A stretch of DNA of 64,000 bases from Rosa chinensis (lineage: Eukaryota; Streptophyta; Magnoliopsida; Rosales; Rosaceae): assembly GCF_002994745.2 (NCBI RefSeq), contig NC_037090.1, positions 16,728,001-16,792,000 on the forward strand, in the 5' to 3' direction. The notes under the pieces were generated by a model. The model was not told where the DNA came from, did not search any database, and saw nothing but the letters and a program-made list of their open reading frames with translations. Positions 22,425-33,610 of this stretch are shown here, one piece after another (position 1 is the stretch's first letter; each line of letters opens with the position of its first letter). A program made the translations under genes and the position numbers.

Positions 22425-22755
22425 GAGGATCGTTCAAGGAGGGGAAGAGCTCATCGCGGAGGAGAGCAATCAAGAGGCCGAGCATGGACGGCGACGAGTT
22501 CATTAACCTCCTGCACGGCTAAGATCCGGTCAAGGTGGAGCTCAATTTCCTAGAGAATGAAGTCAGAGGTGTGAATGCGGCTCGATCTATTGGTTTTCTT
22601 TGAGATTTGGAGCTCGTTTTCGAGAGTCGTTTAATAATTTTTTGCAGTCGTTTTGTGTGAGTTTTGCGGATAAGGACCGAAAGTTGGGAGAGGTGCAGGC
22701 TCAAATCAAGGCTCACAAGCTCTCTAAAAGAGCCAGGGAAAAGGCTGTTGAAGCG
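22425..22755 (+). pseudogene. MAP70: MAP70 microtubule-associated protein fragment, with intron
   Basis: A first block to 22569 reads 'SFKEGKSSSRRR', 'DEFINLLHG', then 'DPVKVELNFLENEVR'. A second block from 22670 reads 'KDRKLGEVQAQIKAHKL' and 'REKAVEA'. Both match the start of the plant MAP70 family, which decorates cortical microtubules. Between them is a 100-bp intron-like gap with a GT start, and an acceptor that now reads 'gcgg' instead of 'gcag'. One TAA interrupts block 1. Confidence 0.78.
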
Positions 22756-22854
22756 TTTATTTTCACCATTTTCTGTTACACTGATTTTCCGAGTTGTTTC
22801 GGACCATGGAGGATTGGGACTGAGGAACTGGGGGAGGATAGGGGCAGAGAGACT

Positions 22855-22897
<43 letters not shown>

Positions 22898-23195
22898 CCC
22901 AAAAAGAAAAGAAAAAGAATCTGTCAAGGGTATTTTAGGAAGTGCAAAAGGGAGTGGGATGAAATATTATTAAAAAAAATGAAAGGGTGTGTGGTTTGCA
23001 AATTAGGGTGTGCAAATTTCACCCCCCTTATTATATTGCGAGGGGACGTCCTCAGGGAGTCATCTTTTCTTTCTGTAAAAGCTTTGGCTTATTACTATTA
23101 CTATACTGCTGCAAACCAGTCCCATTGTCTTCGACTCTTCGCTAATGAAATTTGCAAGAAATTGATAATCTCAATCGCCTTCTTAATTTAATTTT

Positions 23196-24189
23196 GGGCA
23201 ATGATATAGGGCCTCAATGAGGCCTAAGATTTGTAGTCTCAATTCATAGGTGTCATGCCATATAAGCAAATGCACATCATACTATTGCAACACCAATTTT
23301 ACCCTTTTATATTTCCTTCTAGATGTTAGGGGATGAATCAATTACATTGATGAATTAAATTAGGTGACGAATAAAAATAAGCTATTAATTAAGTATTAAT
23401 TTAAGAGATATGTCTACAAATTATTTGACAATTATTTTTCTTCATTTAATTAAATTCTTTCCTATAATTTTTCTTTCCAAATAGCATCAATATAGTCAAG
23501 AAATAGGCATTAACTTTTCTTTTCAAATATTGATTAATTTCATCTAAAAAATAGCATTAATAAATTGAATTTGAGAAATACGTGTGTCTAAATTAAGAGG
23601 TAACAAAAAATTCCAGCCATTAATTATCATCTACAAATCTAAATATAAGGGAAAAAACAAACAAAAAATAATAAACTCAAATATAACGTGTAAACTCTAG
23701 CTACATAAAGAGAGAGAAAAATGAACAAAAGAATATATATAATCATATGAATATGTATTTTTCACATTATATTTTCAAAATTTACAGGAACCCAACAAAT
23801 ATTGAATTCATATACATATGTTATGCAAATCTATTGATCGAGTGTATGTGCAAATTTATTGACTGAATTACATGAATTTTTTTATATTCTTAATTGAAGA
23901 AAAAAAATTATTGTTTAAATCTAAGCATGAGTGTAATGAAAAGAAAAAACCAAAATAAAAAAAAAACAAAATAAATTTTTTTAGAAGAAAGCTAAAATAA
24001 CTATTTTTTTTTAAAGAAGCCAAAATAACTTAGATTTATTAGATTTTGGAAGGATAAAATGGTCTTTTTCTTAAGAATTACATGTCATGATTTGACAAAT
24101 CAGTGATGTGTATAGGTGACATGGCATGACACCTAAGATTAAGGCCACAAATCTTAGGCCTCATTGAGGCCACAAATCATTTCCCCCCT
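23196..24189. mobile_element. Non-coding MULE-type element
   Basis: A 9-bp duplication 'tttaatttt' (23187-23195, 24190-24198) encloses 994 bp whose ends are inverted repeats of about 75 bp sharing 'GCCTCAATGAGGCCTAAG' and 'aggtgtcatgcca'. The interior is about 80% A+T without a frame. TSD length and TIR length fit a Mutator-like non-autonomous element. Confidence 0.8.
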
Positions 24190-24450
24190 TTAATTTTATA
24201 TGAACTCTCATAAAAGGTATTTACAGTACGTGAACCCTAATTAACGCTTAAAGTCCTTGAAATTCAATCTTATCTTTCTAGATAAATCAAAGCTAATTAG
24301 GATTAAAAGGTTTCTAGGGTTTCCTAAGTCCCGAGAGAGAGTTTCTCTCCTTGTCGTTCTCGTAGCCATCAGGTCGTGTTCTTGTTTGGTGATCTCCTCT
24401 CTCCTTTAAATTTTCTCTCTTTTCCCTTTCTCCTTTCTCTTTTGATCCAA

Positions 24451-25263
24451 ATGGTTGGTGTGGATGATGTCACGTCCAAACTTGCTACTGCTTTGGCAAT
24501 TGGAGGTGACAAATTCCACTGTGAGGATGCTGTGGAGGATCTGACGGAGCCAACCTATCATTGGTTGGTGGGTCATCTGATCTCGGTGGAACCTATGAAG
24601 ACGGCAGCGCAGATTGGGCAAGTTTGGCCTGTCTTGGATCATGGTTTGGTGATTTGAGAGTATCCAAATGGTAGATTTCTCTTCCACTTTGTCAATCTGA
24701 CTGAAAAACAACAGGTTTTGGCAAAATCCCCATAGTATTATCGATCGACGACCTTAGTTCTAACAAATTATGATGGTGTGGGAGAGGTGATAGATGTGCC
24801 TCTCAATCGGCTGCTAATTTGGGTCTAGATCTCTGGGCTACTGCAGGCCTAGGCTCGGAAGATTGCTGGATGTCTGGGGTGGGTGGTTCATGTTGATGAG
24901 CGGTGGTTACGACACTATGAAGAGGTGAAGGTATTGGTGGTGGTGAGCCTAGATCGTGCCCTCCCAATGCATTTCAGGTATTCATTTTATGATTCAATTG
25001 TTAAGGACCTGGTTGTTGAATACCTGAATGTGAGAGGATTGTGTATGGTATGTGGTTTCTTCTAACATGGGGTGGGAGGCTATGGTGGTCCTCCGGTGGG
25101 GGACTGGGGTCTAAATATGGGAGCGGTTTCATCTGGGGGAGCGATGAAAGGAGTGGTGTTGGTAGAGGGATCGGCGGTTGTGGTGGATGTAACTCCGCAA
25201 ACTAGAAAGGTGGGTATACCACCGGGTTTTGATGCATTGCCGGCACCAAGATGTGTTGGTGTT
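24451..25263 (+). pseudogene. LINE ORF1, N-terminal part (DUF4283-like)
   Basis: Begins at the ATG at 24451 (MVGVDDVTSKL). It shows the DUF4283-type nucleic-acid-binding layout: 'PNGRFLFHFVNLTEKQQVL', 'VPLNRLLIWV', 'ARKIAGCLG' and a partial knuckle region 'VRGLCMVCG'. In-frame stops appear at about five places, several at expected Trp or Gln codons. The frame meets the inserted LTR at 25263. Confidence 0.72.
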
Positions 25264-27274
25264 TGACTTGGTTCATAAACTCTTCGCAAGCGTACGAATC
25301 GTTGTCAAGTAAGGGAAATATTAAAACCTTAATTATCGTACCTCGGGGATTAGGTGTTGGACCTAACCGAGGTAATTGGCGCTAGAGTGACTCAAAAGCA
25401 TACAATGAAAAAGTAAAAATAAAAATAAAATAAAATAAAGTAAAATAAAATATTCACAAGGCACCAAGCCTCTGCAATGCTCGGCTTAGCTCACACTAAG
25501 CCTAATCAAAGCCACTAACTTGTAGCCCAAATGAGTTATGCACACATGAAGGTAGAATTTTGTTTGGGAGTTTTTAATTTGGAATTAACTAAATTAAATG
25601 CAAACTAAAGTAAAACCAAACAACTAATTATCAAGCAAGAAATTAAATTTGGATTTCAAATTAATGGGAACATGGGAGTGTCGGGTGATTCACACTAACT
25701 CTCTTGCAAATATCGATGTCAATTTCACAAATGCATGCATTTCCTATATGTGTTAAGTCCCGTATTTAGTACCTGTTAAGGCTACTAAACCAATTATCTT
25801 TTCGGTGTATCGATTATGCCGGTTAGGGCCACAATCAACTCTCTAACTTAGGCATTACGCCGGTTAAGGCCGCAATATCTAAAATTAGAGGCCTAGAGTG
25901 CAAGATAATAGAGACCCAAGCAAGCTTAGCTACAATTAAGCTAGCTAATGGTTACCACACTTAAATCCTAGATGCAACAAGACCAATAAGTTGTCAATTT
26001 ATCAATCTATTCATCACAATTGCCCACAACATAATTTCAAAGGGTGACAAAGCCTAGAAACATGCTTCTAAGGACCAATAAATTCGGATTTAAAGCATAC
26101 ACAATGAAAATTGCATTTATTAAAATTAAAGCATCAATATTTATACAACATGAGTTAGGGCTTCACAACCCTAACTCCCAAAATTGAACTACTCACAACC
26201 CATTATCAAATACATCATCAAATACATAAGAAATTAAGAGAAATGATAGAGGAGAGAAGGAACACAAGCTAAGCTCACAAATTGCTAGAGGCAAATATGA
26301 ACCCAACTTGAAATTAAGTCCTCACTCTTTACCAAAGTCAAAATCCCTTGTGGTGATGAAGCCTTGATGATGTGAAGTGAAAACCCTTAATTCCTCCTTC
26401 CAATCTTGAGAGAAAATGGTAAGAGATTTAAAAATGGAGGAGAGAGAGAGATGGAGATGGTGGGTTCGGCTGATTTTGGGATTGAGGTGAGGGGGGTTGG
26501 GATATGGGGTGTGCGGCTCTGTTGGAGAGATTGAGGTGAGGGAGAATAAAAGTGGGTAATGGAGTGCGGCTACTATTGAAGAGAGAGAGAGAGGAGTAGG
26601 GTGTGCAGCTCTGTTGGAGAGGGAGGTGATTTTTTGGGGTCTGGGGGTGTGCGGCATGTGTTGCCGTGTAGGGTTTTTTTTTTTTTTTTTTTTTTTTTTC
26701 GGGTTCTATAATTAGGTGGTGGTCTATATATACTATGAAGAGAGAAAAATGATGTGTGGTTGTGCAGAAGAGGAGAAAGACTGGATAGGGTCATGTGTCA
26801 CCATTTTATGGTAGTGACCAAAGAAGAAGAAACAAGCTGCACGTGCATGACTGGGAATAGAGAGAAGGACGAAAAGATTTGAGATTAATTATAGCTTAAT
26901 TAAAGCTATAGTCATGCACCTCCATCGTAATCAAATCAATATGGTATTATGGTTTAATTAATATATAATCAAACCATTGTTCCATTCTCCAATTAAGCCC
27001 ATGCTTAATTAATTTAATTTAATCTGCCTTCATTTCTTTCTCTCTCTCATTTGTTGGACGAAGGTGCCTCATATATGGTTGACTAATTGACCAATGCCTA
27101 CTTGTCAAAAACTTCAATTTGCTCTAATTTCGCACGATTTTCTTTCGGTTTCCGCAACTCGCTTATTTCCTACACAATAAATAAAATTGGATCAATTACA
27201 TATTAATTGACTTGAGGATTGACTTATTTCTAGTGTTTTAGATATAATTACACGCATATAAATGCGTATAATCA
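25264..27274 (-). mobile_element. Solo LTR of a large-LTR family, copy A (2.0 kb)
   Basis: TGACTT...AATCA ends with duplication 'gtgtt' (25259-25263, 27275-27279), inserted in the LINE. Its left end shares the motif 'tcgtt...agtaag...cggggatt' and its right end a hairpin-like 'cgcatataaatgcg' with the copy at 31399-33483. A TATA-like box on the minus strand near 26725 suggests minus orientation. The features recall Tat-lineage Gypsy LTRs, but this is not proven. It contains no frame of note and a 28-base T run at about 26672-26699. Confidence 0.72.
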
Positions 27275-27279
27275 GTGTT

Positions 27280-27735
27280 TAGTCTGGGGACGAGAATCTA
27301 CTGTTGGAAGGGAGGGAGCATTCACTGCTCCCAGAAACCAAGGAGGTTGTGGAGGAGGTGCAGGCTATGGTCGGTTCTTTTCTTGGAAAGTAGGGTGGTG
27401 GTGGAACTATTTCTTCCCTGATGAAGAAAGGAAGGTTAGGAGATGATGTTGATTCTGGGTTGCTAACTTCTGATGGTTTGGCAGTTGGGGTTGAGCCTCT
27501 GGTACCAATTAGCCCGGATTCTTCTGAACACATGAAGCGCAGGATGAAGGCTACTTCCTTCAATTTTGGGTTGACGGTCTCCCCTACTAAAAGATTGCAA
27601 TTTGAGGTAAGGAAGCCTTCATCACCTATCAGTTGAAAGATGGGGAGTGGGAAGAAGCACACACCTAAGATTCTCTCAGCTGCCAAGCGTCGTGCTCTGC
27701 TATCTAGTCTTGAATATGAGGCTACTACTCCTTGA
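27280..27735 (+). pseudogene. LINE ORF1, C-terminal part
   Basis: Continues the ORF1 frame after the inserted LTR. It carries 'FNFGLTVSPTKRLQFEV' and a basic 'KILSAAKRRALLSSLEYEA', a typical end of plant LINE ORF1. It then ends at a TGA near 27735. The following 250 bases are A+T-rich 3' UTR up to the poly(A) at 27988. Confidence 0.68.
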
Positions 27736-28418
27736 AGATCTTCTTATAATTTTAGTTTTTGGCTTTTGTTTTCTTTTTTGTCTTTTAATAATGAAACGGA
27801 GCTCGGTAAGGAGGACCCTAGACGTTATTTTGAGCATCTCCCTACTCTCATGCCCTACCGTTTGCGTATGTTGTGTTTGTCAGTACATGGTTACTTTTAG
27901 GTTCTCATTTTGTCATGACCACATACGTGGCGGATTCCTTTGTAACTTTGTTGGCCAGAGTAATGAAATTGTTCTCGTTCCTTCTCTAAAAAAAAAAAAA
28001 AAAAAGTATAAGAAGAAGAAGAAGCTAATTAGGATTCATAACTAGATAATAAAGAAAATTGATTTTCAATACTCCAAAAAACACTAGTGGTGAGAAACCC
28101 TCGAGTTAGGACAAGGCCGAGTCCACTAACGTAAGTACATGATACACAAAAAAGAGAGAGAGAGAGAGAAAAAAAACGTTTGAAAGAAAGGTAAGACTAG
28201 CTAGGAACCAGATCATGTCATACATGTTCCAATTATTCAAACGATCCACCACTGATTTCTTTTCTTCAATATAAACCTTTGTTGGTATCCAAAGAATTAT
28301 ATTGCAGACGACTAGCACGCAGCTAATTATTAATGAATAAAACAAGTAAAAAGCACCGGTATCAGCAAGCACCTCTTGGCAAGCAGTAAGCAAGCAGGGG
28401 TTTGGTTCGATGCGATTA

Positions 28419-29015
28419 TCAGCATATATACACTATTGCCTTGATTGGGGTAAGGGATTTTACTTCCTCTATTGGCATCGGGTATCGGCATATGGGACAT
28501 AGAGGACTAATCTCCAGCCACTTGACAATGCAATCTCCATGATAATAGTCTGAGCACGGTAATCTAGTAACCACCAGTTGATCAATACCTTGTCCTGCAA
28601 AATCCTCCAAACAAATTGCACATGATGATTTTGTTGCTTCAGATTCCAAGCTATCAAGTCTCATTTGCTGCAAACCCTAGATTGACAATTCCGCTGTCGG
28701 AATGAAATTAGGTCTACATTCTTCATCTTCATGGCTATTCCTCCAGACAGTACGTGCTATCCCATACGCCAACAACAATAGGGTGGTAAGGGGAGGCTGC
28801 CACGTCAACCACCTGGAATATGTTTTCAATAATATGTGGATGCTCATCTTGCGGGACACCAAAATATGAAAGAGAATCCACCATCATTGCTCTATACTCC
28901 TCGACTCTATTATTTGACTTGATATCAGCAAAATTGACCCAAACTTTTGTTTGACATATTGGGATGGTTGACTGACTTCTGTCATAAACTGGATCACCCC
29001 CCTGAGATTAGCTTA
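28419..29015 (-). pseudogene. RING-H2 finger gene relic
   Basis: On the minus strand an upstream frame ('PVYDRSQSTIPICQ' through 'PIVVGVWDSTYCLEE') stops at a TAG near 28742. A second frame continues with 'NFIPTAELSI', then a TAG (28677-28679), then the RING finger 'CAICLEDF' to 'LCPIC' and a stop at 28419. The layout matches plant RING1-like E3 ligases, in which the 'FIPAAE' phrase directly precedes the finger. The finger itself reads CSDYYH where CSH.YH is expected, so one His ligand is Asp. A frameshift, a nonsense codon and a lost zinc ligand all argue for a pseudogene. Confidence 0.72.
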
Positions 29016-29099
29016 CGTTTACCCTGTAAAACAAAAGTTTGATCAAAATCTTGACCTCGCCGCCGCTTCTTTCTTCGGGGTAGGGTTCCCTTAGGCTTG

Positions 29100-29616
29100 T
29101 GTACTTACATGAGCATTTGCAAGCATAATTAGCTATAATGAGTCACGCTCATGATACCGCCAGCGGTACCAACTACCGCCAACGGTGTGACCTACGGAAA
29201 CAAAGCCAAGCAGACTACCGCCCGAGCCCCGGGTCACCCCCAGATCACCGCTGACGCGCCGCCACCTTTCGAGCCAAGATAGCATCAAAAGCTCCAGAAG
29301 CTGAGAACTGAAACACATCAGTCCCACATCGAAAACATGGAAGAGCTCGACCTCTTCCCCACCTATAAAAGGTTCCCTCTTCTCTCCTTATTAATAACAC
29401 ATTTACTACTTTTCTACTGTTATTCTGTCAACATAAATACATTGACTAACTTAGGCATTGGAGAAGAGAAGACCGCCCAGCGTGGTCTCCCTCTGACGCC
29501 ACTTTGTATTTCACTTGACAAGTAGCGGAAGCTCTGAGAACATTGCAAGTAGCGGTCTGCCCATCGAACCAACGTTAACAAAGAGCTGGGCCACCACTCA
29601 ATCCTAAACATTAACA
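29100..29616 (+). repeat. 5' LTR of the LARD-like element
   Basis: 517 bp with TATA 'cctataaaagg' near 29360. Repeated at 34081-37063, where the copy is split by the hAT element. Confidence 0.88.
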
Positions 29617-29639
29617 TTAGTGCTGTACTTCCTCCATCG

Positions 29640-30281
29640 TAGGTCCTTCACATCCCGACAGGCACTAGAGTGCATTCAGCGCCATCAGTAACCGCCACAT
29701 GTTGGGGAAAATCTGCCCAAAGTTGAGGCCAAACTCGCACACCAGGATCTGGAGATTGGGGAGTAGTGGAAAGGTGACACCTTGGCTGAAGATGGCCTAG
29801 TGAGCGGCAGCATACCCCGCCGGCAGAATGGAAGCCTTCTCATCAACGGTTGGTGGATGCAACTTTACCACTCCGGGCAGGTGGAACACCCGCTTCAGAC
29901 GGTTAACGGAGGCCACAGTCATCGACCCCCCCTAATCAACTGCGGTACTGTCACTTAGAAACTAGGCGGACTCTGTTTCTTTGCCACCAACCTCGCCCCG
30001 GTCAGCAAAACCGCTAGCTGCGCTATTGCTCGCTAGCCTCTCCTCACGCCTTTTGCGGGCAGCAACGTCCTCCCTTGCCCTAGAACTTTCTGGAACACCT
30101 GCACCATTGCAACTTCCCAAGGTATGGTCTGCAGCGGCTCGATGACTATTGGTTCGAACAGTGAGGTTCCTGCAGGGGCAGACGGACACAACGAGTCAAT
30201 AAATATCCTGTCCGCCACGGTGAGAGACACGTCAGACCCGGAATCCTCACTGCTCGAGATCTCTACGACGCTAGCCATCAC
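29640..30281 (-). pseudogene. Antisense 'gypsy-type transposon' (Transposase_28-like) ORF relic
   Basis: On the minus strand an acidic Ser-rich N-terminus starts MMASVVEISSSEDSG at 30281. In another frame (about 29885-29660) there is 'LPAGYAAAH', a TAG, then 'AIFSQGVTFPLLPNLQIL' and 'NMWRLLMALNAL'. This matches the plant domain PF04195, found in Tat-like retroelements as an accessory, often antisense ORF. Stops and frame changes interrupt it. A possible upstream exon (MSTFKRTRVPIFEVGNL) begins about 30672. Its role in retrotransposition is not known to me. Confidence 0.55.
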
Positions 30282-30399
30282 AAACCCTAAAACCCAGGTC
30301 AGTTAGTTCCAAAACCGATCTAAACTATCCCTCTGTCAGATTTTAGCCAAGAACAACCAAACCCAGCAAAATCCAGAAAGTGCCAAAACAAGAACACAA

Positions 30400-30434
<35 letters not shown>

Positions 30435-31089
30435 AAAACACATATTCGACAGTTTTGCTAATCCATAAACCCCAACCCCCTGTCAAACAATTACACCTAT
30501 CCTTAGAGCCCATTCTATACCCTCAAACACACCGGGAAATAACAGAACTCGCTCCAAATACCAAAAACAAAAACTGGCAGAAACAAACAAAAACCAAGTA
30601 AAGCAGGGACGAGATTCAGGTTACCAACCTCAAAGATGGGAACTCTGGTGCGCTTAAAGGTGCTCATCTCCGCTTCAAGAGGTCTTAGTCCTCCAAAGAT
30701 CGATAACTTCTCGGAATTGCAGAATCTTCTTCTTGACTCTCAGAAACAAAGCTTGAACACGACAACTTAGAGTTTGAAGTGAAGGAGATGTCAAAACCAC
30801 TGTGGTTTCCCTCTCTTTTATGTCAATATCAAACCAATCCAGGCCGGCCGCTGAAAAACGACATCACGCGACAGCCGTACACGTGCCCCATGATCGCACT
30901 TACACTCCTAATTAACCGAGGCGTAGCATCAATTACAAAATCAATAATTACTAGCATTAATGGCGAAGACGCGGGCGTGTTGTGGAGACATGCATTATTC
31001 CACAAGCAATCCCAATACATGTTGGCCACGTGTTGGACTCCGTCAGACGAAGCGTCCAGCCGAAGTAACCATCAAGGGTCACCAATCCT

Positions 31090-31398
31090 CGGAAGTCTCC
31101 ACTAAGCGCCACACCGCTAGCGGAAATTCTCCCTTCATCTTGCAAGCGGAAATTCCCACTAAGCGCCACACTACTAGCGGAACTTCTCACTTCATCTTTC
31201 AAGCGGAAGTCTCTGCTAAGCGCCACACCGCTAGCGGAACTTCTCCCTTCATCTTGCAAGCGGAAGTTCCCACTAAGCGCCACACTACAAGCGGAACTTC
31301 TCCCTTCATCTTTCAAGCGGAAGTCTCTGCTAAGCCCCACACCGCTAGCGGAACTTCTCCCTTCATCTTGCAAGCGGAAGTCTCCTCTAAGCGCCACA
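31090..31398. repeat. 57-bp tandem repeat, first block
   Basis: 'ctaagcgcc' (one unit reads 'ctaagcccc') recurs at 31102, 31159, 31216, 31273, 31330 and 31387, an exact 57-bp step, so the unit is 19 codons. Units alternate between 'ttgcaag' and 'tttcaag' variants. Both strands stay open through it. On the minus strand it encodes a 19-residue repeat around 'DFRLKDEGRSSAS'. The array is cut by a solo LTR at 31399 and resumes at 33484. Confidence 0.85.
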
Positions 31399-33483
31399 TG
31401 ATACGCTAAAATTAAGCGCTCAACTTAACCCTGCAAGATGTAGTCGTTAGCAATATAAAGTAAGCAAGGATCATTCGAGGCCAGAGATTGAGGGTAACCA
31501 ATTAATCACAAAGAAAAATAAACTAAGCTAAACTAACAAAGAACACAAATCAAACAAACAAAGAAAACTAACTAAAGAAAACGCAAAATAGGGGAAAAAG
31601 AAGGGAGGAAGCAACAAAGTAGAAAAAGAAAAGAAAAATATATATTTTGGGGGTTTTTAAGTTTTACGAAAATTAAAGGAAAGCAATTTCAATTTTAAGT
31701 TGAAAAATAATATGGAGAAGACGTTAGAGACTCGGAAATCCACCACCAATTACTTTCGAACAATGTTAAGTTAACCTAGTTTCAATTACTAAGGTGTGAA
31801 CAGAAATCAACCAAGAAACAAGTCGGAGCAGATCATGTCCCTTATTAATGTTTCCCTGATTACTTAGTCTACGTGAACGCACAATAGCTAAGCCTATCAA
31901 ACATGCAATCAAGGTATAGAACGCTATCCTATCAACAACACATATAGTGTCAACATATTTGAAGCATTAAGATCTCATGGAAACGATTGATTATAGAGTT
32001 GCAGTCTAGTGTGGAACGCCTACCTAGCATGCTCTTCTAGTTGTTTAAAACATCAACTTTTGTTCAAAGCCTTGCATACTTGTGGATTAGAAAACAAGAC
32101 GATTAGGTGAATTATTTTCTAAACCTAGCTCCAATTACATGCATAAATCCTATGTTGGCCACCATAAAACAAACACATGCAAAAGTTTTCAATCAATCAG
32201 AGATAAACAACCAATCCACACCAAAGATCAAGAAACTAAGTTTAAACAAACATATATTCTACATAATTGGGGCTTCAAACCTAGCCCCTAAACAAAAATA
32301 ACTAGCCACACATCGTCTTAAATTCAACAATTAAAAACATGAGTATCAGATTACAAGATAATAAAAACAGTAAAGGGCAGAGTATGAGAGCCACGAATTC
32401 ACTTTTAGGCAGCCTTAAATGCAGGCACTCCTTCAAGATAAGTCACGGCAGAAGCTTGATGGAGATGGATGGTGATGTGCACGGTTTTTCCTTCTTGAAG
32501 ATTTGGGAATTTTTTAGACTTTGTGAGCTAGGGTTTGGGAGCAGAAGCTGTAGGATGGTGATTTTCAATGTGTTCAGAGCCTCTATATATATAGAATACA
32601 CAGCCCAAGTTTCCTTTTCCAATTCCGCTTTGAAAGCCTCTCCTAGTTGCTTGAGGATTACTCACTTGGTGCATAATTAAATGATTTTCAAGCCATAATA
32701 ATCTTCCCAAAATCTTGAGGAATCATTCTAGGACTCTCCTTCATATTTGCAGCAGCAATAACCTTCCAAAAATGCCCTGGAAATCCGTCCAAAGAAGAAT
32801 CTCGGCCAAAATGCCCTGTTTTGACTAGGATTCGATTTCTGACTCTGAAGCTTCTTTCTTGGACAAGGAACGACTTCGTCTTGACAAGTTTCTGGATGGT
32901 TCTTGACTCCCACGTGCTCTATGACATCATATCATCTAGAATGATCAATAGACTTCTGGAAAAACTCTAAGAAAATTGCCGGAAAAGATCTCCCAAAAAG
33001 CTTCGTGAAAAGCTGACAGTTTCTGCCTTATCGGGAAACATACTTCGACTTTGATTTCCTACTGCCTCGTTGATGCTTCTGACCTGTTCCTTAGCTTTAC
33101 TTGAAGTATAACATCATATCTTCAAGGATCTCTAGTCCTTTCTGCAAATGTGCATCTGGAAGGGTGCAAGGATTGCTCCTCAAAACCGTTCCCAGATAGC
33201 TGATTCTGAAACTGCAATTTTCTGCTTTGCAGCAACTGTTTTGCACAATGAATTCCGTGGACTTCCCTTGTAATTTCTGGCCAAATGGTTGATCAAACTT
33301 GGTCCTCTGCATCAGTACTTCATGTTTCATGGCTTCGTTTCTCCCTTTCAGCTCTTATTTCTCTTGAATCACTCTATGAACTACCTAAAAAGAAAACAAA
33401 GTTAAAATTGACTTTTTAAAGGAAATAACTAAGAAAAGTGTAAGGGATTTCACACTATATTCATCGCATTTATGCTCCTATCA
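31399..33483 (-). mobile_element. Solo LTR of the large-LTR family, copy B (2.1 kb)
   Basis: TGATACGC...CTATCA ends with duplication 'ccaca' (31394-31398, 33484-33488), inserted exactly inside a 57-bp repeat unit. It shares its left-end motif ('taaccctgcaagatgtagtcgttag') and interior phrases such as 'tcaaacatgcaatcaag' with copy C at 62947-64000. A minus-strand TATA lies near 32590. No coding frame. Confidence 0.8.
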
Positions 33484-33610
33484 CCACACCGCTAGCAGAA
33501 CTTATCTCCATCTTGCAAACGGTCTCCGCTAAGCGTCACACCACTAGCGGAACCTCACCCTCTATCTTACATGCAAGGCAGTTTCTGCTGAGCGCAACAC
33601 CGCTCACTGG
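33484..33610. repeat. 57-bp tandem repeat, second block (diverged)
   Basis: Continuation of the array after the solo LTR. Two to three units with small indels are recognisable by 'caccgctagc', 'catcttgcaa' and 'gctaagcg'. The rest of 33610-34080 is unique interior of the LARD-like element without a frame, ending in its polypurine tract. Confidence 0.65.

Larger units (their letters stand above)
21199..23027 (+). mobile_element. Pack-MULE carrying fragments of at least two host genes
   Basis: Terminal inverted repeats of about 110 bp (21199-21308 and 22918-23027, roughly 93% alike) begin with six G and 'tgaaatttgcacacc'. The target duplication is 8 bp, 'ttattata' (21191-21198, 23028-23035). 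Long TIRs and an 8-9-bp duplication point to Mutator-like elements. The interior holds no transposase. It has gene fragments resembling WAPL and MAP70, with at least one intron retained, plus an unidentified coding-like segment on the minus strand (about 21400-21700). Retained introns mean capture from genomic DNA and not from RNA. A GA repeat lies at 22860-22894. Confidence 0.85.
24305..28021 (+). mobile_element. LINE with ORF1 but no ORF2, split by a solo LTR
   Basis: The 15-bp duplication 'aagctaattaggatt' (24290-24304, 28022-28036) encloses a 5' leader, an ORF1 and a 3' UTR ending in poly(A) with an AAG-rich tail (27988-28021). After removing the inserted LTR (25264-27274) the LINE is about 1.7 kb. 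ORF1 runs straight into the 3' UTR with no endonuclease or reverse transcriptase, although both LINE ends are present. Confidence 0.82.

Noticed and set aside
31090..31398. CRISPR-like array
   Set aside because: Repeats are directly adjacent without unique spacers, in plant nuclear DNA within a retroelement. It is an ordinary minisatellite.
30960..31409. A 149-codon plus-strand repeat protein
   Set aside because: Both strands are open over the 57-bp repeat, so openness is uninformative. The antisense side matches the orientation of the accessory ORF better, and neither is supported as expressed.
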